From: Williamsia limnetica
GTDB taxonomy: Bacteria; Actinomycetota; Actinomycetes; Mycobacteriales; Mycobacteriaceae
Direction of reading: 5' to 3'
Assembly (NCBI RefSeq): GCF_003217475.1
Contig: NZ_QJSP01000010.1
Coordinates: forward strand, 1-64,000
Length of the DNA: 64,000 nt
The position numbers and the translations under genes are program-made. The notes beneath the pieces are model-generated. The model saw only the letters and a program-made list of their open reading frames with translations. It did not search any database and was not told the origin of the DNA. Positions within the stretch are counted from its first letter, which is position 1, and each line of letters begins with the position of its first letter. Shown one piece after another: positions 27,364 to 38,512 of the stretch.

Positions 27364-28419
27364 TCACCAGCCTTCCGCGACCTGCCGGGCGAGCTCGATC
27401 AGCTGATTTTCCGCGTCGTCCATGGCGACCTGGACCGTTCCGGCGACCTCGACGATCGATCGCGCCTGCGTGATGCCGGCGTCGGCGAGTTGCGCCGGGG
27501 TCAGCGCGACCTGGCCGGCGAGCACGATGGTCGGGATACCCCGGCCGCGGGCCGACTTGGTCAGTGCGGCGACGACCTTGCCCTTCAGGGTCTGCTCGTC
27601 GCACTTGCCCTCCCCCGTGATGACGAGGTCGGCGGCGGCGATGAGATCGGCCTGAGAGGTCGCTTCGGCGATCACCGTGGCACCCGGGACACGCTGCGCC
27701 CCCAGCGCCAACAGCGCTGCACCGAGCCCACCCGCGGCACCGGCTCCGGGTTCGTCCGAGATGTCGCGGCCGGCGACCCCGGCGAGCAGCTGGGCCCAGT
27801 CGGCGAGTCTCTCTTCGAGCAGAGCAACGGTGTCCGGGTCGGCGCCTTTCTGCGGACCGAACACGGCGGCCGCACCGGCAGGCCCGAGCAACGGATTCTC
27901 CACATCGGACGCCGCGACCAGCTGCACCGGTCCGAGCAGTCGCGCGGCCTCGGCCAGCCCTCCGAGCGCATCGACCATCCCGCAACCACCGTCGGTGCTC
28001 CCGCTGCCACCCAACCCCACGACGATCTGGGTGGCCCCCGCCGCCACCGCGGCGACGATCAGTTCACCGACACCGAACGTGTCCGCCGCGAGGGCGGTCC
28101 GGGGCGTCGGCGCGCCGCCGAGTTGATGCAACCCACAGGCCTGGGCGCACTCGACATACGCAACGGAGCGGTCCTGTCGCCGGTCCAGCAACCAGTGGGC
28201 GCTCACCATCGCGCCGAGGGGACCACTGACGCGTTCGGTGTATACCTCACCGAATCGGCTGGCGAGGACGGACACGAAACCGGGCCCGCCGTCGGATTGC
28301 GGAACGAGGGTGAGCTCGTCGGCGGGGCGCCCGAGGGCCCAACCCGCGGCGATCGCCTCGGCTGCCGCGACGGCCGTCAAGGTGTCGCCGAAGGAATCCG
28401 GGGCGATCAAAGCCTTCAT
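27364..28419 (-). CDS. glycerate kinase
   Basis: Type 1 glycerate 2-kinase (GlxK/GckA family), 351 residues from ATG 28417-28419. MKALIAPDSFGDTLTAVAAAEAIAAGW is the standard N-terminus, SDGGPGF and VVGLGGSGSTDGGCGMVDALG follow, and LVITGEGKCDEQTLKGKV is the C-terminal signature. It phosphorylates D-glycerate from serine or glyoxylate breakdown. A GTG nine codons upstream (28446) is possible but adds a non-conserved MGHPSYTQP. It is divergent from the DUF3043 gene across 59 bp. Equivalent to Rv2205c. Confidence 0.93.
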   Translation of the reverse strand: MKALIAPDSFGDTLTAVAAAEAIAAGWALGRPADELTLVPQSDGGPGFVSVLASRFGEVYTERVSGPLGAMVSAHWLLDRRQDRSVAYVECAQACGLHQLGGAPTPRTALAADTFGVGELIVAAVAAGATQIVVGLGGSGSTDGGCGMVDALGGLAEAARLLGPVQLVAASDVENPLLGPAGAAAVFGPQKGADPDTVALLEERLADWAQLLAGVAGRDISDEPGAGAAGGLGAALLALGAQRVPGATVIAEATSQADLIAAADLVITGEGKCDEQTLKGKVVAALTKSARGRGIPTIVLAGQVALTPAQLADAGITQARSIVEVAGTVQVAMDDAENQLIELARQVAEGW

Positions 28420-28478
28420 CGGCTGAGTATATGAAGGGTGGCCCACTCCGGCAGCGCACGTCGCGATAATCTGGACGG

Positions 28479-29150
28479 GTGAAGTTGCCCTGGAAGAAAG
28501 ACGACGTCGCCGCCGACGACGCGGCCGACACCACCGTCGCGCTGACCGTGGAAGAAGCTGCGGCCAAGCGCCGGTACACCGAGGCCAAGGGCCGGCCCAC
28601 GCCGAAGCGGCGCGATGCCCAGGGCAGGCGTCGCGGCCCGGTCGCTCCGGCCCCGACCACGCGGGCCGAGGCTCGCGCGCGCAAGAAAGAGCTGAAGGGC
28701 AGCTCGGTCAATCTGAGCAAGGAAGACAAGAAGGCCCAGTCCGATACGCGCCGCCAGCAACGGGCCGATCAGCGCGAGAAGATGATGGAGGGCGACGAGC
28801 GGTACCTGATGCCGCGCGACAAGGGCGACGCTCGCCGGTTCGCCCGTGACCTCGTCGACTCGAGGCGCAACTTCGCCGGATTGTTCATGCCGTTCGCGAT
28901 CATGCTGATCATCGTGATGTTCGTCCCGGCCATCGCGGTGTACGCCACCCTGCTGATGTTGATCTTCGTGGTCTTCCTGGTGATCGACGGCGTGCTGCTC
29001 GGCCGGATCCTCAACAACCGTGTACGCGAACGTTTCCCGAGCACCACCGACGGCGGTTTCAAACTCGGCTGGTACGGGTTCAGCCGCGCCATGCAGATGC
29101 GGTTCATGCGGGCGCCGCGACCCAGGGTCAAACCGGGTGACGCGGTCTGA
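28479..29150 (+). CDS. DUF3043-type membrane protein (Rv2206-like)
   Basis: 223 residues. The N-terminal 120 residues are very basic and charged (KKDDVAADD..., [14 protein letters not shown]). Two adjacent membrane spans follow at about 130-165 ([21 protein letters not shown] and [18 protein letters not shown]), then a basic tail ([16 protein letters not shown]). This layout matches DUF3043 proteins, found in nearly all actinobacteria without known role. GTG AAG TTG CCC TGG is the start; no ribosome-binding site is visible, so a leaderless message is possible. Ends 5 bp before the cobUT fusion. Confidence 0.85.
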   Translation: MKLPWKKDDVAADDAADTTVALTVEEAAAKRRYTEAKGRPTPKRRDAQGRRRGPVAPAPTTRAEARARKKELKGSSVNLSKEDKKAQSDTRRQQRADQREKMMEGDERYLMPRDKGDARRFARDLVDSRRNFAGLFMPFAIMLIIVMFVPAIAVYATLLMLIFVVFLVIDGVLLGRILNNRVRERFPSTTDGGFKLGWYGFSRAMQMRFMRAPRPRVKPGDAV

Positions 29151-29155
29151 CCGGG

Positions 29156-30919
29156 ATGCGAACTCTGGTTCTGGGTGGGATTCGTTCGGGAAAATCAGCG
29201 TTCGGTGAAGGGCTTCTTCCGCACACCGGGGTGCGTTATCTGGCCACGGCGGCAAACCCCGCCACCGGCGACCCCGAGTGGTCCAACCGGATAGCGCAGC
29301 ACCGAGTCCGTCGTCCCGCGCAGTGGACGACCATCGAAACAGGCGACATCGCTGCCGAATTGCGTTCGGACTCGAGTACTTCCACGCTCGTCGACGACCT
29401 CGGCAGCTGGGTCAGTCGTCATATCGACTCGGTCGGCGGCTGGAGCGACGACGACTTCGACATGTCTGGCGTGATCGACGAGATCTCCTCTGCAATCTCC
29501 GAGTTCACCGGAGACCTCGTCATCATCAGTCCAGAGGTCGGCCTGTCCCTCGTGGCGCCGACACCCGCCGGCCGCCTCTTCCAAGATCAGCTCGGCCTGC
29601 TCAACAGCGCCGTCGCGACCGCCTGTGACCGCGTGGTCCTCATCGTCGCCGGGCAGGTTCTCGAACTCGGTGTGGACACCCGCATCGGCGTCGACACCGT
29701 CGCAACAGCCGTCCCTCTGCCCGTTCCGACCGGTGCCCCCGTCGATTCAACAGCGGACTCGGACCCAGTCGACGCAGCGGCGCGCGAGTTCGCCCCCGAG
29801 GCCGGGACCACGAGTGCTGAAAGCCTCGCCTCGACAACGGAGTTCGAACTTCCCGAGCAGTTCGAGTTCATCGCTGCGCCCGACCGCGACGCGGCGATCG
29901 CGGCCCGCAAACGGCAAGGTGAGCTCACCAAACCCCCCGGCTCACTCGGGCGGCTCGAAGAGGTTGCGGTCTGGGTCGCGTCCTGCCAGGGAAAATGCCC
30001 ACCCGCGCCGTTCGAAACGCCGACCGTGGTCGTCTTCGCCGGCGACCACGGCGTCGCCAGAGCAGGTGTGTCGGCGTTCCCTCCCGAGGTGACCGCGCAA
30101 ATGGTGTCGAACTTCGGCGCAGGCGGCGCGGCCGTGAACGTGCTCGGACGCCTGCACGGTGCCCGGGTCCGGGTGGAAGACCTCGCGGTCGATGCCCAGA
30201 CCCCGGAGGCGATCAGCCGTTTCAAGGTGCGCAGGAGTTCCGGCGATCTCACCCGCGAGGACGCGTTGAGCACCGAAGAGACCCGGGCCGCGCTGGCAGC
30301 GGGACGCGCCATCGCCGATCAGGAGATCGATTCCGGCGCCGATCTGCTGATGGCCGGTGAGATGGGGATCGGCAACACCACTCCGGCGACGATCCTCGTC
30401 GGCCTGCTCACCGATTCCGAACCGGTGGTCGTGGTCGGGCGCGGCACGGGCATCGACGACAACGGATGGATCCGCAAGACCGGCGCGGTCCGCGACGGCA
30501 TGCGCCGGGGCCGCCCTCATGCACGGGTTCCGCTGGAACTGCTGCGCACGGTCGCCGGAGCGGAGATAGCGGCCATGGCAGGTTTTCTCGCGCAGGCGGC
30601 CCTGCGCCGGACGCCTGTGATCCTGGACGGTCTCGTGGTGACGGCCGCGGCGCTCGTGGCCAATGACATGGCGCCCGGCGCCCGGGAATGGTGGCTGGCA
30701 GGTCATCGGTCCGCAGAGCCCGCGCACACCATCGCCCTGAGACAACTCGATCTCGAACCGCTGCTCGAGTTGTCGATGCGACTCGGCGAAGGTAGCGGCG
30801 CGCTGACCGCGCTGCCCGTCGTACAGTCGGCGGTCGCCACCCTCGCCTCGATGGCCACCTTCTCCGAGGCCGCGGTCAGCGGCGCGGCGGATCCGACGTC
30901 GGTGAATCCGGAGAGATGA
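29156..30919 (+). CDS. CobU-CobT fusion for cobalamin nucleotide-loop assembly
   Basis: 587 residues with two enzymes in one chain. Residues 1-185 are CobU: P-loop [24 protein letters not shown], and the guanylylated His in IAQHRVRRP. It phosphorylates adenosylcobinamide and adds GMP. A low-complexity linker (about 190-235) follows. Residues 240-580 are Cob[58 protein letters not shown] with the catalytic Glu nearby, and GHRSAEPAH. It makes alpha-ribazole phosphate from dimethylbenzimidazole and nicotinate mononucleotide. The stop overlaps cobS (ATGA). The M. tuberculosis genes are separate. Confidence 0.94.
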   Translation: MRTLVLGGIRSGKSAFGEGLLPHTGVRYLATAANPATGDPEWSNRIAQHRVRRPAQWTTIETGDIAAELRSDSSTSTLVDDLGSWVSRHIDSVGGWSDDDFDMSGVIDEISSAISEFTGDLVIISPEVGLSLVAPTPAGRLFQDQLGLLNSAVATACDRVVLIVAGQVLELGVDTRIGVDTVATAVPLPVPTGAPVDSTADSDPVDAAAREFAPEAGTTSAESLASTTEFELPEQFEFIAAPDRDAAIAARKRQGELTKPPGSLGRLEEVAVWVASCQGKCPPAPFETPTVVVFAGDHGVARAGVSAFPPEVTAQMVSNFGAGGAAVNVLGRLHGARVRVEDLAVDAQTPEAISRFKVRRSSGDLTREDALSTEETRAALAAGRAIADQEIDSGADLLMAGEMGIGNTTPATILVGLLTDSEPVVVVGRGTGIDDNGWIRKTGAVRDGMRRGRPHARVPLELLRTVAGAEIAAMAGFLAQAALRRTPVILDGLVVTAAALVANDMAPGAREWWLAGHRSAEPAHTIALRQLDLEPLLELSMRLGEGSGALTALPVVQSAVATLASMATFSEAAVSGAADPTSVNPER

Positions 30920-31680
30920 GTCTGCGCGGCGCGATCCGTGGCCCCCAGACAGCGTTCTCGTGGCTGACCATCCTGCCCGTACCCGAGCCCGCCGGCCCGT
31001 TCGACCGTTCCCTCGGTGGCGCCGCGATCGGTTCCACGCCGCTGGTCGGGTGCGTGCTCGGCGCCATCGCCGCGGCCGCCGCATTCGGGTTGGAACACAC
31101 CGAACTCCCGGCACTGCTGTGCGGGCTGTTGATAGTCGGATTGCTGGCGGTCCTGACCCGCGGCATGCACCTCGACGGACTCGCCGACACCGCTGACGGG
31201 CTCGGCTGTTACGGACCCCCGGTCCGCGTCCACCAGGTGATGCACAGCGGCTCCACGGGGCCGTTCGGCGCGGCGACCCTGGTGATCGTGATGGGCGCCC
31301 AAGCCGTCGGCTACGGCACTCTGATGCAGGAGAGCAACTGGGCCGCATTCATCTTCATCGGGTTCGTGTCACGCGTGGCCACGGTGATCGGCTGCCGGAT
31401 CTCCCTGCCACCGGCCGCAGAATCCAAGTTCGGCGGCCTCACCGCAGGCACTCAGCGATTGACCATTCCGTTCTGGGTACTCGGTGCGCTCGCCGTGGGT
31501 TTCGCGGTCGGTCCGGATCTACCGGTGCCGGGCGTGCTAGCCGTCGTGGTCGTGACGCTGTTCGCCTGGCTGTTCAGTGCCCACTGCGCGCAGCGTTTCG
31601 GTGGGATGAACGGCGATGTGCTCGGTGCCCTCATCGAGGTGAGTACCTTGATCGCGCTGTGTGTCGTCCTTGCCGGCTGA
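30916..31680 (+). CDS. cobS: adenosylcobinamide-GDP ribazoletransferase (cobalamin synthase)
   Basis: 254 residues, an integral membrane enzyme that joins adenosylcobinamide-GDP and alpha-ribazole (phosphate) to finish cobalamin. [29 protein letters not shown] with the conserved acidic D-G-L-A-D-T-x-D-G motif, and [16 protein letters not shown] identify the family. Several hydrophobic spans follow. Translationally coupled with cobUT. Convergent with ilvE; a hairpin lies between. Confidence 0.95.
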   Translation: MSLRGAIRGPQTAFSWLTILPVPEPAGPFDRSLGGAAIGSTPLVGCVLGAIAAAAAFGLEHTELPALLCGLLIVGLLAVLTRGMHLDGLADTADGLGCYGPPVRVHQVMHSGSTGPFGAATLVIVMGAQAVGYGTLMQESNWAAFIFIGFVSRVATVIGCRISLPPAAESKFGGLTAGTQRLTIPFWVLGALAVGFAVGPDLPVPGVLAVVVVTLFAWLFSAHCAQRFGGMNGDVLGALIEVSTLIALCVVLAG

Positions 31681-31690
31681 CCCGTCCATC

Positions 31691-31745
31691 GAGACTGCCA
31701 CCACGAAGCCATCGGCCGAGTAGGCCGCTTCATTGCCGCAGTCTC
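31691..31745. terminator. imperfect hairpin between convergent cobS and ilvE
   Basis: GAGACTGC (31691-31698) and GCAGTCTC (31738-31745) pair perfectly; GAAGC/GCTTC and GGCC/GGCC continue the stem inward with small internal loops. It lies 10 bp after cobS and 35 bp after ilvE on the other strand. Confidence 0.65.
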
Positions 31746-31779
31746 GCCGCGGCGGGGCCCGGTTCAGAGACGACGAACG

Positions 31780-32883
31780 TCAGTTCCCGTGGAGCGTCGT
31801 CATCCAGCCGTGCGTGTCGGCGAACGTTCCGCGCTGGATCCCGGTGAGGGTGTCGCGGAGTGCCATCGTCACCTCGCCCGGCTCCCCGTTCGCGATGGTG
31901 TAGTCGTCCGTATCACCCTTGACATGGCCGACCGGGGTGATGACGGCCGCGGTCCCGCAGGCGAAGACTTCGGTGATCTCCCCGGACGCGACGCCCTTGC
32001 GCAGCTCTTCGACACTGATCTTGCGTTCGGTGACGTCGAATCCGGCGTCGGTGGCGAGCTGCAACAGCGACTCACGGGTGATGCCCGGCAGTAGCGAACC
32101 GGACAGCTCAGGCGTCACCAGTTTTGCGTCGGCTCCGGAGCCGAACACGAAGAACAGATTCATCCCGCCCATCTCTTCGATGAAGCGGCGTTCGATCGCG
32201 TCGAGCCAGACCACCTGATCGCAGCCGTGTTCGGCCGCCTGCGCCTGGGCCAGAAGTGAGGCTGCGTAGTTGCCGCCGAACTTGGCCGCGCCGGTTCCAC
32301 CGGGTGCGGCGCGCACGTATTCGGTCGACAGCCAGACGCTCACGGGGTGTACGCCCCGGGGGAAGTAGGCGCCTGCGGGCGAGGCGATGAGCAGGTAGCG
32401 GTACTCCGTCGCCGGACGGACGCCCAGACCGGGCTCGGTCGCGATCATGAACGGTCGCAGATACAACGACGATTCGCCCCCTGCGGCGGGCACCCACTCG
32501 TGGTCGACCTCCAGCAACGCTCGCAGCGAGGCCATGAAGTCTTCGGCGGGCAGTTCGGGCATGGCCAGCCGTCGCGCCGAACGCTGCAGGCGTGCGGCGT
32601 TGGCGTCGGGACGGAAAGAGGCGATGGTGCCGTCGGATTGCCGGTAGGCCTTGAGGCCCTCGAATATCTCCTGCGCGTAGTGCAGCACCATCGCAGACGG
32701 GTCGAGCGAGATGGGCCCGTAGGGCACCACGTTCGCGTCGTGCCAGCCTTTGTCGGCGGTGTAATCGATCACGACCATGTGGTCGGTGAAGTGCCTACCG
32801 AATCCCGGGGCCTCCAGGATGTCGGCGCGGCGTGATTGCGACACCGGTTGCGGGTGCTCGGTCCGGACGAACTCCAAGGTCAT
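31780..32883 (-). CDS. ilvE: branched-chain amino acid aminotransferase
   Basis: PLP-dependent fold-IV transaminase, 367 residues, last step of leucine, isoleucine and valine synthesis. [33 protein letters not shown] and [18 protein letters not shown], which holds the PLP lysine, are typical. The later [10 protein letters not shown] and the [13 protein letters not shown] phosphate-binding turn complete the site. Length fits the 360-residue actinobacterial form (Rv2210c). It lies upstream of no cotranscribed gene; gcvT starts further back on the same strand and ends 54 bp before it. Confidence 0.96.
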   Translation of the reverse strand: MTLEFVRTEHPQPVSQSRRADILEAPGFGRHFTDHMVVIDYTADKGWHDANVVPYGPISLDPSAMVLHYAQEIFEGLKAYRQSDGTIASFRPDANAARLQRSARRLAMPELPAEDFMASLRALLEVDHEWVPAAGGESSLYLRPFMIATEPGLGVRPATEYRYLLIASPAGAYFPRGVHPVSVWLSTEYVRAAPGGTGAAKFGGNYAASLLAQAQAAEHGCDQVVWLDAIERRFIEEMGGMNLFFVFGSGADAKLVTPELSGSLLPGITRESLLQLATDAGFDVTERKISVEELRKGVASGEITEVFACGTAAVITPVGHVKGDTDDYTIANGEPGEVTMALRDTLTGIQRGTFADTHGWMTTLHGN

Positions 32884-32903
32884 TCGGCAATCGTAACGCC
32901 CGG

Positions 32904-32927
32904 CCTCGCGTGCGCTGCGACGCGAGG
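32904..32927 (-). terminator. hairpin after gcvT
   Basis: CCTCGCGT (32904-32911) pairs with ACGCGAGG (32920-32927), 10 bp past the gcvT stop, in the gap before ilvE. Confidence 0.65.
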
Positions 32928-32937
32928 GGTTCGCAGA

Positions 32938-34056
32938 TCAGTTGGTGCTTCCTGTCACGAAGGGCGGCAACACGATTTCGCATTCGAGTGGGCGTCCACG
33001 GACGTCGACCACCACCGTGTCTCCCTTGGAGACCCCTGCTGCCGTATCAATCAGTGCCAGCGCGATGCCGGTCTTCAAGGTCGGGGAGAACGTTCCGGAC
33101 GTGCACACCCCGATTCGGTCGCCGCCCGCTTCGGCGAGCACGCCCAGGTCGGCGCGAGGAACACCCCTGCCGATGGCCCGCAGCCCCCACAGCCTGCGCA
33201 CGGGTCCTGCTTCCTTCTCCGCCAGCAACGCGTCGCGGCCGAAGAACTCCGGCTTCTTCCAGCCGACAGCCCAGCTGCAGCGAGCCTGCACGGGGGTGAT
33301 GTCGACCGACAGTTCGTGCCCGTGCAACGGGTAGCCCATCTCGGTGCGCAGGGTGTCCCTGGCGCCGAGGCCGGCGGGTTGTCCACCGGCTGCCGTCACC
33401 GCGGTCAGCAGCGCGTCGAAGACGCCGGCGCTGTCGTTCCACGTCGGCAGCAGTTCGTACCCGCGCTCACCCGTGTACCCGGTTCGGCACACCCGTACCG
33501 GATAGCTTGAATCACCCACCACCAGTTCAGCATCGATGAACGACATGTATTCCATCTCGGTCGGCAACCCGAGGCTGTCCAGCACCTCCGCCGACTTGGG
33601 CCCCTGCACGGCGATGACACCGAAATCGCGGTGCCGGTCGGTCACCTCGATCCCTTGGGGCGCGACGGCAGCCAGCGCTGCGACCACCGCGGCGGTGTTC
33701 GCGGCGTTGGGAACCAGGAAGACGTCGTCCGATGACACCCAGTAGGCGATCAGGTCATCGATGACGCCACCGGAGTCATTGGTGCACAACGTGTATTGAG
33801 CCTTGCCGGGCCTGATCTTGCCGAGATCGTTGGTCAGCGCGCGGTTGACGAAATCGGCGGCGCCGGGGCCGGTGACCGACGCCTTGCCGAGGTGGCTGAC
33901 ATCGAAGATGCCCACAGCCTCCCGGACCGCGGTGTGTTCAGCCACCGTGCCTGCGTAGGACACGGGCATGTTCCAGCCACCGAACGCGGCGAAGCTCGCG
34001 CCGAGCGCGCGATGCGATGCCTCGATGGGACCTGCCAGCAATTCACCTTCACTCAT
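32938..34056 (-). CDS. gcvT: aminomethyltransferase (glycine cleavage T protein)
   Basis: 372 residues from ATG 34054-34056. It takes the aminomethyl group from lipoylated H protein and gives methylene-tetrahydrofolate plus ammonia. [49 protein letters not shown] and [21 protein letters not shown] are folate- and lipoyl-binding blocks of the family. An upstream in-frame extension of 16 Arg-rich residues is rejected. No gcvP or gcvH is in the window. In M. tuberculosis (Rv2211c) an adenylate cyclase gene lies between this and pepB; it is absent here. Confidence 0.95.
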   Translation of the reverse strand: MSEGELLAGPIEASHRALGASFAAFGGWNMPVSYAGTVAEHTAVREAVGIFDVSHLGKASVTGPGAADFVNRALTNDLGKIRPGKAQYTLCTNDSGGVIDDLIAYWVSSDDVFLVPNAANTAAVVAALAAVAPQGIEVTDRHRDFGVIAVQGPKSAEVLDSLGLPTEMEYMSFIDAELVVGDSSYPVRVCRTGYTGERGYELLPTWNDSAGVFDALLTAVTAAGGQPAGLGARDTLRTEMGYPLHGHELSVDITPVQARCSWAVGWKKPEFFGRDALLAEKEAGPVRRLWGLRAIGRGVPRADLGVLAEAGGDRIGVCTSGTFSPTLKTGIALALIDTAAGVSKGDTVVVDVRGRPLECEIVLPPFVTGSTN

Positions 34057-34178
34057 GACGCCAACGCTATCGCGCCCGGTGCCGCGACGACGGCGGACGC
34101 GCACCCCCGTCGGCGTTGCCGGGCAGCCAACTAAGCTGACCGGCAGGCATGAGTAGGGCTACGAGTGGGAGTGCAAAC

Positions 34179-35699
34179 GTGAGCAAGTCGAGTGCAAATC
34201 GTCGTCTGGGTCCGGAGCTGTCGCTGGCCACCGGGATCGGCAAGAACGACGACGTCCTGGTGATCGGACTGACCACGGCGGATGAGACCGACGGGGACGG
34301 GACGCCGAGCCTGGTCATCGGCGAGGGACTGTTCGACGACGCGGTCGCCTCGGCCATCGACGCCTCACTGGCCGCCGTCGGCGCACAGGGATCGGCCGGA
34401 GAGCTGACCCGCCTGCCCGCCCCCGCCGGCCTCGACGTCGCGTCCGTTCTCGCCGTCGGCCTCGGCGCTCCGGCAAAACTCGATGATGCCGAGCACATCC
34501 GCCGTCAGGCGGGTGTCGCGGCTCGCAGCCTGGCAGGTGTCAGCACCGCCGTCACCACGCTGTCGACTGCCGATCTCACCGCCGCCGCCGAAGGCTTCTT
34601 CCTCGGGGCCTATCGGTTCGACGAGTTCCGCACGACCCCGCCCGAGAAGGCACCGCTTGGGTCCGTCCGTCTGCTCGTCCCCGCGGTGGACCGGGACACC
34701 AAGGCAGTCCTCGAGCGCGCCGAAGCCATCGCTCGTGCGGTGTCCATCGCCCGCGACTTCGTGAACACGCCGCCGAGCCACCTGTACCCGGACGAGTTCG
34801 CCGCCCGCGCCAAGGCCCTCGGGTCGGCGGCAGGCCTCAAGGTCGAGATCCTCGACGAGGTCGCCCTCGAGAAGGGTGGCTATGGCGGCATCATCGGTGT
34901 CGGCAAGGGCTCCTCGCGCCCACCGCGGCTGGTTCGGTTGACCCACAGCGGGGGCCGGAAGGCGAAAACCGTCGCACTCGTCGGCAAGGGCATCACCTTC
35001 GACACCGGCGGTATCTCCATCAAGCCCGCCGCCGGCATGGAGAACATGACCTCGGACATGGGCGGCGCCGCCGCCGTCATCGCGACCACGATTTTGGCCG
35101 CCGAGCTGAACGTCGGCGTCACCGTGATCGCAACGGTCCCGATGGCCGAGAACATGCCGTCGAGCACGGCGCAGCGGCCAGGCGATGTCCTGACCCAGTA
35201 CGGCGGCAAGACCGTCGAGGTGATCAACACCGACGCAGAGGGTCGGCTCATTCTCGCCGACGCCATCGTGCGCGCCTGCGAGGACGACCCCGACTATCTG
35301 ATCGACACCGCGACGCTGACCGGCGCGCAGATGGTTGCACTCGGAACCCGTACCCCCGGTGTGATGGGCACAGACGAGTTCCGCGACCGCGTCGCGGCCA
35401 TCTCGCAGGCCGAGGGCGAATCGGGTTGGCCGATGCCGTTTCCCGACGAGCTCCGCCCGGACCTGGATTCTCGCGTCGCCGATCTGGCCAACGTCACCAA
35501 CCACCGCTGGGGTGGCATGTTGTCCGCTGGAATCTATCTCCGTGAGTTCGTCGCGGACGGCGTCCAGTGGGCGCACATCGACATCGCCGGACCTGCTTTC
35601 AACACCGGCGGCCCGTGGGGCTATACCGGTAAGGGTGGCACCGGCGTCCCGGTCAGAACCATCTACGCCTTGCTGGAGGAGATCGCTGCCGAAGGCTAG
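34179..35699 (+). CDS. pepB: leucyl aminopeptidase (M17 family)
   Basis: 506 residues from GTG 34179, preceded by GGGAG at 7 nt; ATG 34149 in the same frame would add ten residues. The variable N-terminal domain runs to about 170. The catalytic domain has [17 protein letters not shown] (metal-ligand Lys and Asp), [12 protein letters not shown] and [13 protein letters not shown], the M17 signature with Asp and Glu ligands. The hexameric two-metal enzyme removes N-terminal residues from peptides in the cytosol. Equivalent to Rv2213. Confidence 0.95.
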   Translation: MSKSSANRRLGPELSLATGIGKNDDVLVIGLTTADETDGDGTPSLVIGEGLFDDAVASAIDASLAAVGAQGSAGELTRLPAPAGLDVASVLAVGLGAPAKLDDAEHIRRQAGVAARSLAGVSTAVTTLSTADLTAAAEGFFLGAYRFDEFRTTPPEKAPLGSVRLLVPAVDRDTKAVLERAEAIARAVSIARDFVNTPPSHLYPDEFAARAKALGSAAGLKVEILDEVALEKGGYGGIIGVGKGSSRPPRLVRLTHSGGRKAKTVALVGKGITFDTGGISIKPAAGMENMTSDMGGAAAVIATTILAAELNVGVTVIATVPMAENMPSSTAQRPGDVLTQYGGKTVEVINTDAEGRLILADAIVRACEDDPDYLIDTATLTGAQMVALGTRTPGVMGTDEFRDRVAAISQAEGESGWPMPFPDELRPDLDSRVADLANVTNHRWGGMLSAGIYLREFVADGVQWAHIDIAGPAFNTGGPWGYTGKGGTGVPVRTIYALLEEIAAEG

Positions 35700-35833
35700 C
35701 TCGGAAGGTAGGGTTTGAACCGGCGGTTTGCCCTACCGGGCGTGCCCCACCCCCACTCCGGGTCACCAATACCGGCGACCCGGTCCAGACATCAGACCGC
35801 ACACCGGATCTCGAAATCGAGGAGTCGACAACG

Positions 35834-37615
35834 ATGGCCTTCTCCGTCCAAATGCCCGCCCTGGGTGAAAGCGTCACCGAGGGCACAGTCACCAGGTGGC
35901 TCAAGCAGGAGGGTGACACGGTCGAGGCCGATGAGCCGTTGTTGGAGGTGTCGACCGACAAGGTCGACACCGAAATCCCGGCTCCCGCCTCGGGCGTGCT
36001 CACCAAGATCGTCGCGCAGGAAGACGACGTCGTAGAGGTCGGCGGTGAGTTGGCCCAGATCGGTGAGGCCGGCGAGTCCGCCGATGACTCCGACGACTCG
36101 GGCAGCTCCGACGATTCTCCTGCCGAGAACGAGACGCAGGCCGAGCCCGAAGCGGAGCCAGAGTCCGAACCGGAGCCCGCAGCGGAGCCGGAGCCGAAGA
36201 AGCCGTCGTCGTCCGGTTCGGGTGATGGCACCGACGTCACCATGCCCGAGCTCGGCGAGTCCGTCACCGAGGGCACCGTGACCCGCTGGCTCAAGGAGGT
36301 CGGCGATTCCGTCGACGCCGACGAGCCGCTTCTCGAGGTGTCCACCGACAAGGTCGACACCGAGATCCCGTCCCCTGTCGCCGGCACCTTGCTCGAGATC
36401 GTGGCGGCCGAAGACGACGTCGTCGAGGTCGGCGGACGGCTGGCCGTGGTCGGTTCAGCAGATGCGACCCCGACCGTTGAACCTTCCGAGCCGGAAGAGA
36501 CCAAGGACGAGGCACAGCCAGAGCCGGAACCTGAGCCCGAGCCCGAGCCCGAGGCCAAAGAAGAGCTGTCACCGGTCGAGACACCGGAGCCCGACAAGAA
36601 GCCCGAGCCCCAGAAGCCTGAGCCCAAGAAGGAGTCGGCGCCTGCGGCCAAGTCGGACGACAGTGGTTCCAGCCCTTATGTCACCCCGCTGGTGCGCAAG
36701 CTGGCTGCAGAGAACGACGTCGACCTGAGCTCGGTCAAGGGCACCGGCGTCGGTGGCCGTATTCGCAAACAGGACGTGCTGGCCGCAGCGGAGGCCGCCA
36801 AGGCCCCCGCAGAGCCCGCCCCGTCGAAGTCCGAACCGGCTGCTGCGGAGAAGAAGTCGGCACCCGCCGCGCCGAGCCCAGAGCTGGCACAGTTGGTCGG
36901 CACCACGCAGAAGATCAACCGGATCCGCCAGATCACGGCCAAGAAGACCCGCGAGTCGCTGCAGGAGAGCGCACAGCTCACGCAGGTGTTCGAGGTCGAC
37001 ATGACCAAGATCGTCACCCTGCGCAAGGCCGCGAAGGAAGGCTTCAAGACCAGCGAAGGCGTCAACCTGACGTTCCTGCCGTTCATCGCGAAGGCCGTTG
37101 TGGAAGCCCTCAAGGCACACCCCAACGTCAACGCGTCGATCGATGAGCAGGCCAAAGAGATCACCTATTACTCCAAGGTGCATCTCGGTATCGCGGTCGA
37201 CACCGAGCAGGGCCTGCTATCCCCCGTGATCCACAACGCCGACGATCTGTCGATCGCCGGGCTGGCACGGGCGATCGCAGACATCGCGAGTCGGGCGCGG
37301 AGCAACAAGCTCAAACTCGACGACCTGACCGGTGGAACCTTCACGATCACCAACATCGGCAGCCAGGGCGCTTTGTTCGACACCCCGATCCTGGTCCCGC
37401 CGCAAGCGGCGATGTTGGGTACGGGAGCGATCGTCAAGCGTCCGGTCGTGCTCACCGGTGCCGACGGATCCGAATCGATCGCCGTGCGGTCGATGTCGTT
37501 CCTGCCGCTCACCTACGACCACCGGCTGATCGACGGCGCCGACGCGGGACGGTTCCTGACCACCGTGAAGCACCGGCTGGAAGAGGCGGCGTTTGAGGCG
37601 GACCTGGGCCTATAG
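35834..37615 (+). CDS. sucB: dihydrolipoamide acyltransferase (E2) with two lipoyl domains
   Basis: 593 residues. Two lipoyl domains at about 1-77 and 130-210 each carry the lipoyl lysine in [12 protein letters not shown]. They are joined by Glu/Pro-rich linkers ([17 protein letters not shown]). A peripheral subunit-binding domain, [24 protein letters not shown], lies near 280. The catalytic core ends with [15 protein letters not shown], with His and Asp of the active site. In M. tuberculosis the equivalent (Rv2215, DlaT) is the E2 of pyruvate dehydrogenase and part of peroxynitrite defence; annotators often call it SucB. lipB and lipA lie directly downstream and supply its cofactor. Confidence 0.94.
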   Translation: MAFSVQMPALGESVTEGTVTRWLKQEGDTVEADEPLLEVSTDKVDTEIPAPASGVLTKIVAQEDDVVEVGGELAQIGEAGESADDSDDSGSSDDSPAENETQAEPEAEPESEPEPAAEPEPKKPSSSGSGDGTDVTMPELGESVTEGTVTRWLKEVGDSVDADEPLLEVSTDKVDTEIPSPVAGTLLEIVAAEDDVVEVGGRLAVVGSADATPTVEPSEPEETKDEAQPEPEPEPEPEPEAKEELSPVETPEPDKKPEPQKPEPKKESAPAAKSDDSGSSPYVTPLVRKLAAENDVDLSSVKGTGVGGRIRKQDVLAAAEAAKAPAEPAPSKSEPAAAEKKSAPAAPSPELAQLVGTTQKINRIRQITAKKTRESLQESAQLTQVFEVDMTKIVTLRKAAKEGFKTSEGVNLTFLPFIAKAVVEALKAHPNVNASIDEQAKEITYYSKVHLGIAVDTEQGLLSPVIHNADDLSIAGLARAIADIASRARSNKLKLDDLTGGTFTITNIGSQGALFDTPILVPPQAAMLGTGAIVKRPVVLTGADGSESIAVRSMSFLPLTYDHRLIDGADAGRFLTTVKHRLEEAAFEADLGL

Positions 37616-37618
37616 CCC

Positions 37619-38512
37619 ATGCGGATCGCTGTCGCGGGATCATCTGGCCTGATCGGCACGGCCCTGGTGGACAGTCTCACCGGGGCCGGCCATCAGGTGC
37701 TCCGCCTGGTTCGCAGACCCACGACCTCGGAGCACGAGGTCCACTGGCAACCGGAATCCTTCGGGATCGATCCCGCGGCATTGGCCGGCGTCGACGTCGT
37801 CGTCAATCTCTGTGGACGCGGCATCGGCGATCGGCGATGGTCCGGCCACGTCAAGCAGCAGCTGCGGGACAGCCGGATCATCCCGACCCAGGTCCTGGCG
37901 GAAGCGGTTCGCGTCGCGCAGGTCCCGACGTTCATCAGCTCGAGCGCAACCGGTCACTACGGAGACACCGGATCGTCGGCCGTCACCGAAGAGGACCCTG
38001 CGGGCAGTGGCTTTCTCGCAGATCTGACCATCGATTGGGAAGCCGCGGCACTGAGCGGCGCACCTGATGCAACAAGGGTGGCGCTCATCCGCACCGCGCC
38101 GGTGATGTCCCCCTCCGGCGGGATGCTCGGCAAACTCCGCCCGCTGTTCAAGCTCGGAATGGGTGGGCGGCTGGGCAACGGTCGTCAGTACCTGCCATGG
38201 ATCAGCCTGCCCGACGCGGTCCGGGTGCTCGAGTTCGTCATGGATTCTCCGATCAGCGGGCCGGTCAACATGTGCGGGCCGGTGTCGGTGACAAACGCGG
38301 AGTTCACCGCAGCCCTGGGTCGTGCCGTGCACCGCCCGGCGCCGTGGCCCGTGCCGGCGGTCGTCCTGTCGAAAGCCGCGGGCGAGATGGCCGATGAAAT
38401 GTTATTGCAGGGCCAGAACGTTGTACCCCGTGTGTTGATCGACAGAGGTTTCCAGTTCCGGCATCCGACCCTCGATGCAGCCCTGGCTCATGCCGTGAGC
38501 AAGGAGGCGTGA
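37619..38512 (+). CDS. TIGR01777-type NAD(P)-dependent epimerase/SDR
   Basis: 297 residues. [32 protein letters not shown] is the Rossmann G-x2-G-x2-G nucleotide site. [31 protein letters not shown] (SDR Tyr, here in GHYG) and [29 protein letters not shown] are hallmarks of the SulA/YfcH/SDR39U1 group. Substrate unknown. It starts 3 bp after the E2 stop and ends against lipB (TGATG), so it is embedded in the lipoate operon. Equivalent to Rv2216. Confidence 0.92.
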   Translation: MRIAVAGSSGLIGTALVDSLTGAGHQVLRLVRRPTTSEHEVHWQPESFGIDPAALAGVDVVVNLCGRGIGDRRWSGHVKQQLRDSRIIPTQVLAEAVRVAQVPTFISSSATGHYGDTGSSAVTEEDPAGSGFLADLTIDWEAAALSGAPDATRVALIRTAPVMSPSGGMLGKLRPLFKLGMGGRLGNGRQYLPWISLPDAVRVLEFVMDSPISGPVNMCGPVSVTNAEFTAALGRAVHRPAPWPVPAVVLSKAAGEMADEMLLQGQNVVPRVLIDRGFQFRHPTLDAALAHAVSKEA

